From NCBI GenBank assembly GCA_000697455.1, contig JNET01027810.1, forward strand, positions 1-11,957: a DNA stretch of 11,957 nucleotides. The letters are read 5' to 3'. The translations under genes were made by a program, and so were the position numbers. The notes beneath the pieces are model-generated. The model was not told the DNA's origin. It saw only the letters and a program-made list of their open reading frames with translations, and made no database searches. Numbering within the stretch: the first letter of the stretch is position 1; each line of letters opens with the position of its first letter. Shown here piece by piece: positions 9,018-11,957 of this stretch. The DNA is from Basidiobolus heterosporus B8920 (Eukaryota; Basidiobolomycota; Basidiobolomycetes; Basidiobolales; Basidiobolaceae).

Positions 9018-9405
9018 ACACCACATTCTGTAATAATCCGAGTCAAGATTGTCAGGTTATTGACAGGAAACTCTCCATCCTGATAGAATATGAGTCACAC
9101 TTAAATCCATGTAGAGAAAAATATGCTTATTCACTCATGAATGTAATGCCCCACTTGCCACATACCCATTCTTTCAATCATTGGGAAGAAGAGCCCAGCC
9201 CATCATCAGTACACATACCTAACAATAATGGGTACACGTTGGGGACATCTAATGATTCGTCACTACCAAATGAAAATAAAGATATATTGAGTTGAGTTAA
9301 AGATTGTTAGTAGAATGGCTGTGGAAAGGTTCTCATTTCCCATGAATATACATTGGTCATGTAGATTCAATCGCCATCACGCAATCATTTACGCAACCAT
9401 TCACG

Positions 9406-9432
9406 CAATATAACGTATTGACCAAATCTAGA
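9406..9432 (+). promoter_or_regulatory. 27-bp array motif, copy 5
   Basis: Begins CAATATAACG and ends AAATCTAGA. It lies about 295 bp upstream of the TATA box of gene 1, at the same relative place as copy 1 in the broken unit. Confidence 0.55.
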
Positions 9433-9590
9433 AACACATTGAATACAGAAACAGCGACCACATGCACATCCAGTTGCCACATCCAGATAGGTAAATAAAT
9501 CATGTCAAGCAGTCAGAGAGCAACTGGGACCAACCGATGAATCATCCACACCAGCTGCACTTACTAGTCAGTAGAGCCTCCAATACTGGT

Positions 9591-9730
9591 AGTTCTTTAA
9601 AGCAGAACCCGGACTGTCGCTGTAGTTGTACAAGAAGGATCTACCCGACGGTTGCCAAATGACTCGATATACTGTTCTTCAGAAATCTCCCTGACTCTCT
9701 ATAAATACACAGTCAGTAACCGCACAATTA
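9591..9730 (+). promoter_or_regulatory. Type A promoter of defensin-like gene 1
   Basis: The order is AGTTCTTTAAAGCAG, ACCCGGACTGTCGCTGTAG, GATCTACC at 9638, ACTGTTCTTCAGAAAT near 9670, and the TATA box TATAAATA at 9700-9707 followed by CAGTCAGTAA. Transcription would start near 9730, about 30 bases after the TATA box, leaving a leader of roughly 30 bases before the ATG at 9762. The relic at 6054 carries a nearly identical promoter. Gene 2 shares only the AGTTCTTT, GGAC-like, GATCTACC and TATA elements. Confidence 0.75.
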
Positions 9731-9761
9731 AGCACTCTCTTTCTCACAGTATTTACCAGCA

Positions 9762-9950
9762 ATGAAGAACTTTCTAGTCACTGCCATGGTTACCCTCCTT
9801 GTGGCCAGCTCTGCTTCTGTTGATGCACTCTCTTGTCAAGCTCAGGGAAATTCCAGGGGAGCCATATGCGTCTCAGGTGGTTGTCCTACAGGCTGGAGAT
9901 CAGTCTTTTGGGATACCGGGTGCAGGTCAGGCCAAAGATGCTGTATCTAA
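9762..9950 (+). CDS. Secreted beta-defensin-like six-cysteine peptide, gene 1
   Basis: The 62-residue precursor begins MKNFLVTAMVTLLVASSASV, a clear signal peptide, with likely cleavage after VDA (residue 22). The mature peptide would be about 40 residues with four Arg and one Asp, net charge about +3. Six cysteines at 25, 36, 41, 54, 60 and 61 give C-x10-C-x4-C-x12-C-x5-CC. The closing CC and the GGCPTGWR segment recall beta-defensins and big-defensin C-terminal domains; by analogy the bridges would be 1-5, 2-4 and 3-6. Such peptides are exported and usually act on microbial membranes. Anemone defensin-fold channel peptides (APETx and BDS types) share the CPT...C...CC look, so a venom-like role is an alternative. 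The gene has no intron in its coding part. The ATG has a purine at -3 and is shared with gene 2. Being secreted and cysteine-rich is near certain; antimicrobial function is inferred. Confidence 0.85.
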   Translation: MKNFLVTAMVTLLVASSASVDALSCQAQGNSRGAICVSGGCPTGWRSVFWDTGCRSGQRCCI

Positions 9951-9969
9951 GTAACTGTTGAATCTTCGC

Positions 9970-9975
9970 AATAAA
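9970..9975 (+). other. Poly(A) signal of gene 1
   Basis: AATAAA starts 20 bases after the stop codon, in TCTTCGCAATAAATGG. The same sequence and spacing occur in the relic (6240) and after gene 2 (11030), so the 3' untranslated region is very short. Confidence 0.8.
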
Positions 9976-10451
9976 TGGAATCTTTAAACTGGGGAGATGT
10001 TATACTGTATTCCTGCTAAGTGTAAATAGTTACAAAAAACCTATCCCAATATAGATGTAGTGAGGATGTAGTGAGAATGTAACGAGGTAGTCAGTACTGT
10101 GGAGTGTTAGTTGGATAGAAATGATTCGTAGAGTTAGCTCATAATTGCAAGTAACAATATATTCCATAGTCACATAACGTATGGTAATGATCTTAATAAA
10201 TAAAGAACAAACTCTTCTTCATAGCTACAAATTCATTCCACACCACTTGCTACTTACCAGGCGATATCTATTAGTTCTTGAGAAGGATCGCAACTGTTGA
10301 TGTAGTTGTACAGGAATGATCTACATGACAATTACCAAAAGAATCAAATTGATGAGACCTAAAATTACTTACCTTGAATAGAGCCTAGAAGATATCCTAC
10401 TATTAAGCAATGACAAGTGTGGTCATTGTGAGATTTCATATTACAATCAAG

Positions 10452-10502
10452 CAATATATCAAGCAACATATCAAGCAATATATCGAAACAGTCAGATCTA
10501 GA
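10452..10502 (+). repeat. 12-bp triplet plus 27-bp array motif, copy 6
   Basis: CAAYATATCAAG at 10452, 10464 and 10476, exact 12-bp period, the last opening the 27-bp motif ending AGATCTAGA. It lies about 270 bp upstream of the TATA box of gene 2, so it may belong to the control region of gene 2. Open frames on both strands here (reading IKQ or ILLD repeats) are by-products of the 12-bp period. Confidence 0.75.
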
Positions 10503-10656
10503 TGCAAATGTAATACAGACACACTTCCGACAAATCCAGATAGCCGAGTAAGCATGCAAACTGATACCTGTTCGCCACTGGGCGTTATACCATACCGGTT
10601 ATGCCCTACCTGTTGCTTACTGGTTATCGTTCAACTTTAACCTATTCGTACTTGCT

Positions 10657-10775
10657 AGTTCTTTTGAGGAACCTCTTTTGAGGAACCCAGACTATTGTTG
10701 TAGTACAAAAAGATCTACCTGGATCTGTTTGTTCAACAGTCCTCTATATAAACAGTCAGTAAAATCTATGAACTG
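10657..10775 (+). promoter_or_regulatory. Type B promoter of defensin-like gene 2
   Basis: AGTTCTTTTGAGGAACC with the 14-bp unit TCTTTTGAGGAACC doubled at 10660-10687, then CAGACTATTGTTGTAGTAC, GATCTACC at 10712, GTTTGTTCAACAG and TATATAAA at 10745-10752 followed by CAGTCAGTAA. Transcription would start near 10775, leaving about 45 bases before the ATG at 10822. The region between GATCTACC and the TATA box is unlike type A: the ACTGTTCTTCAGAAAT element is missing. The copy at the right end of the window is nearly identical. Confidence 0.75.
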
Positions 10776-10821
10776 TAGTCTACACAACCGAGTACACTAT
10801 CTCCCACTCTGCTTTCCGATC

Positions 10822-11010
10822 ATGAAGAACTTTCTAGTCACTGCCATGGTTGCCCTCCTTGTAGCCAGCTCTTCTTCTGTTGATGCACTCTCTTGCCAAG
10901 CTCAGGGAAATTCCAGGGGAGCCATATGCGTCTCGGGTGGTTGTCCTACAGGCTGGAGATCAGTCTTTTGGGATACCGGGTGCAAGTCAGGCCAAAGATG
11001 CTGTATCTAA
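10822..11010 (+). CDS. Secreted beta-defensin-like six-cysteine peptide, gene 2
   Basis: The 62-residue precursor is the paralogue of gene 1, with three residue changes: Thr11 to Ala and Ala18 to Ser in the signal peptide, and Arg55 to Lys in the mature part. All six cysteines and the C-x10-C-x4-C-x12-C-x5-CC spacing are the same; charge is unchanged. At DNA level the two coding regions differ at six of 189 bases, three of them silent. The flanks are far more different, which suggests gene conversion of, or strong selection on, the coding part. I chose ATG 10822 since it aligns with gene 1 and starts the signal peptide. An in-frame ATG at 10768 would add 18 residues but lies close to or upstream of the expected transcription start. 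Open frame further upstream (from 10678) runs through the promoter and is not coding. Confidence 0.85.
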   Translation: MKNFLVTAMVALLVASSSSVDALSCQAQGNSRGAICVSGGCPTGWRSVFWDTGCKSGQRCCI

Positions 11011-11029
11011 GTGACTGTTGAATCTTAGC

Positions 11030-11035
11030 AATAAA
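11030..11035 (+). other. Poly(A) signal of gene 2
   Basis: AATAAA starts 20 bases after the stop codon, within TCTTAGCAATAAATTTG, matching the signal after gene 1. Confidence 0.8.
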
Positions 11036-11278
11036 TTTGATTTACTGTATTGCTAAATATAAGGAGAGGCAAAAAATCCCCTATTGTTGTTGTGGGAATG
11101 TAACAAATAGCCGTAGGGGGATACCTGTGGAGTGAATGTTTAGTGTATGTAGAAGGTATCATGATGAGCTGCACTGTTCTTCATAAAATTTGCGGATTCT
11201 CTATCTTTTGTCATAGCTACAACTCATCAAAGAGAACTTCCCTTATGCGAGAATTATACAGCACGTATTACAGTCACG

Positions 11279-11305
11279 CAACATATCGTAATGATCAGAT
11301 GTAGA
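11279..11305 (+). promoter_or_regulatory. 27-bp array motif, copy 7
   Basis: Begins CAACATATCG and ends AGATGTAGA. It lies in the spacer after gene 2 and closely matches copy 2, together with the CAGCACGTATTACAGTCACG just before it. Confidence 0.55.
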
Positions 11306-11365
11306 CCAACATTCAAAGAGCAATATCTAATATAGAAACCCTTGCTATTAAGGCATTAACCAGAT

Positions 11366-11380
11366 AATATATATATATAA
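11366..11380. repeat. Short (TA)n microsatellite
   Basis: Alternating AT run of about 15 bases in the spacer after gene 2; absent from the matching place in unit 1. Confidence 0.7.
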
Positions 11381-11620
11381 ATCATCTCAATGAACATTCC
11401 ACATCACCTGCTACTTACTAGGTGATATCTATTAGTTCTTAAGAAGGATCGCAACTGTTGCTGCCGTTGTACAGGAATGATCTACTTGGCAATTACCAAA
11501 AGAATCAAATTGATGAGGCCTACAATTACTTATCTTGAATGGAGCACAGAAGATATCCTACTATTAATCAATGACAAGTGTGGCAATTAGTGGGAATCCA
11601 CCACGTATATTACAATCAAG

Positions 11621-11659
11621 CAATATATTAAGCAATATATCGAAACGATCAGATCTAGA
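11621..11659 (+). repeat. 12-bp doublet plus 27-bp array motif, copy 8
   Basis: CAATATATTAAG at 11621 and CAATATATCG at 11633, 12 bp apart, the latter opening the 27-bp motif ending AGATCTAGA. One repeat fewer than the matching sites at 6858 and 10452. It lies about 295 bp upstream of the TATA box at 11928. Confidence 0.7.
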
Positions 11660-11825
11660 TGTATATGTAATACAGACACTTCCTCCATACCCAGATAGCC
11701 GAGTAAGCATGCCAACTGATGTATGTTTGCCACTGAGCACTACACCATACCTGCTACACCCTACCGGTTACGCCCTACCTGTTGCTTACTGGTATTTGTT
11801 CAACTCTAGCCTATCGGTACTTGCT

Positions 11826-11957
11826 AGTTCTTTTGAGGAACCTCTTTTGAGGAACCCAGACTATTGTTGTAGTACAAAAAGATCTACCTGACGGCTACTG
11901 AAGCGCTCTGTTTGTTCAACGGTCCTCTATATAAATAGTCAGTAAAATCTATGAACT
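11826..11957 (+). promoter_or_regulatory. Type B promoter of a further gene copy beyond the window
   Basis: AGTTCTTTTGAGGAACC with the doubled 14-bp unit (11829-11856), CAGACTATTGTTGTAGTAC, GATCTACC at 11881, GTTTGTTCAACGG and TATATAAATA at 11928-11937, followed by CAGTAAAATCTATGAACT. It is nearly identical to the promoter of gene 2 with a small insertion after GATCTACC. By the spacing in gene 2, the next ATG should lie about 48 bases past the end of the window. Whether that copy is intact cannot be seen. Confidence 0.75.

Larger units (their letters stand above)
9018..10576 (+). repeat. Array unit 2, containing intact gene 1
   Basis: Direct repeat of 5403-6982. It starts at the same ACACCACATTCTG boundary and holds the 27-bp motif (9406), a type A promoter, gene 1, its poly(A) signal and a spacer ending in the 12-bp triplet at 10452. 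Relative to unit 1 it has the coding body and lacks a spacer piece. A stretch of about 65 bases near 9180-9245 is identical in both units. Confidence 0.85.
10577..11736 (+). repeat. Array unit 3, containing intact gene 2
   Basis: The unit runs from after the GCATGCAAACTGATA stretch to the equivalent stretch near 11705-11732. It holds a type B promoter, gene 2, poly(A) signal, the spacer piece with motif copy 7, a second spacer with GATCTACT at 11479, and the triplet at 11621. Triplet to triplet it measures about 1.17 kb. The spacer is closely related to those of units 1 and 2. Confidence 0.75.

Noticed and set aside
10365-10559. Minus-strand frame with ILLD repeats
   Set aside because: It is produced by the 12-bp CAAYATATCAAG repeats and is interrupted or different in other units.
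10678-10821. Upstream extension of gene 2 from a non-ATG codon
   Set aside because: It passes through the TATA box and promoter; the conserved start is ATG 10822.
11571-11891. 106-codon + strand frame at the right end
   Set aside because: It runs through the triplet, spacer and type B promoter of the next unit; it is not preserved in the matching part of unit 3.
1-11957. CRISPR arrays, tRNA or rRNA genes, bacterial operons
   Set aside because: No regularly spaced direct repeats with unique spacers, no tRNA cloverleaf or rRNA signature recognised by eye, and gene signals are eukaryotic.

Overview
The window looks like AT-rich nuclear DNA from an invertebrate animal. The genes are eukaryotic in form: TATA boxes, AATAAA poly(A) signals, secretory signal peptides, and one likely short GT-AG intron in a dead gene. 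The two intact genes encode small secreted six-cysteine peptides of defensin type. A strongly CpG-depleted tract suggests a genome with heavy CpG methylation. A marine invertebrate such as a demosponge or cnidarian fits, but this is inference and the species cannot be fixed from the sequence.

Layout. Positions 1-1185 hold worn fragments of the same repeat family that fills the right half (promoter pieces near 186-305, other fragments near 700-870), with no convincing gene. Positions 1186-4660 are a CpG desert with only two CpG dinucleotides in about 3.5 kb. It contains a dead DJ-1/PfpI-family gene (about 3359-4084, + strand) and otherwise nothing recognisable. Positions 4835-5255 are related to 7558-8195, and the left copy shows TpG or CpA where the right copy has CpG. 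Positions 5403-11957 are a tandem array of defensin-gene units, all on the + strand, interrupted at about 7330-9017 by other repeats, including a 29-bp tandem repeat at 8024-8125.

The array has, from left to right: a broken relic (5403-6840), a second promoter relic without a gene (about 7075-7320), intact gene 1 (9762-9950), intact gene 2 (10822-11010), and the promoter of a further copy that runs off the right end (TATA at 11928). The two intact genes encode 62-residue precursors differing at three residues. They are driven by two visibly different promoter types, while their coding sequences are almost the same. The units share a roughly 27-bp motif (eight copies), a 12-bp triplet that introduces some copies, and a GATCTACC promoter word (eight copies, six exact).

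Taken together this is a recently expanding and partly decaying cluster of host-defence peptide genes. The most interesting points are the repeated cis-element grammar, the two promoter classes on one peptide, and the sharp contrast between CpG-bearing array and CpG-free flank.
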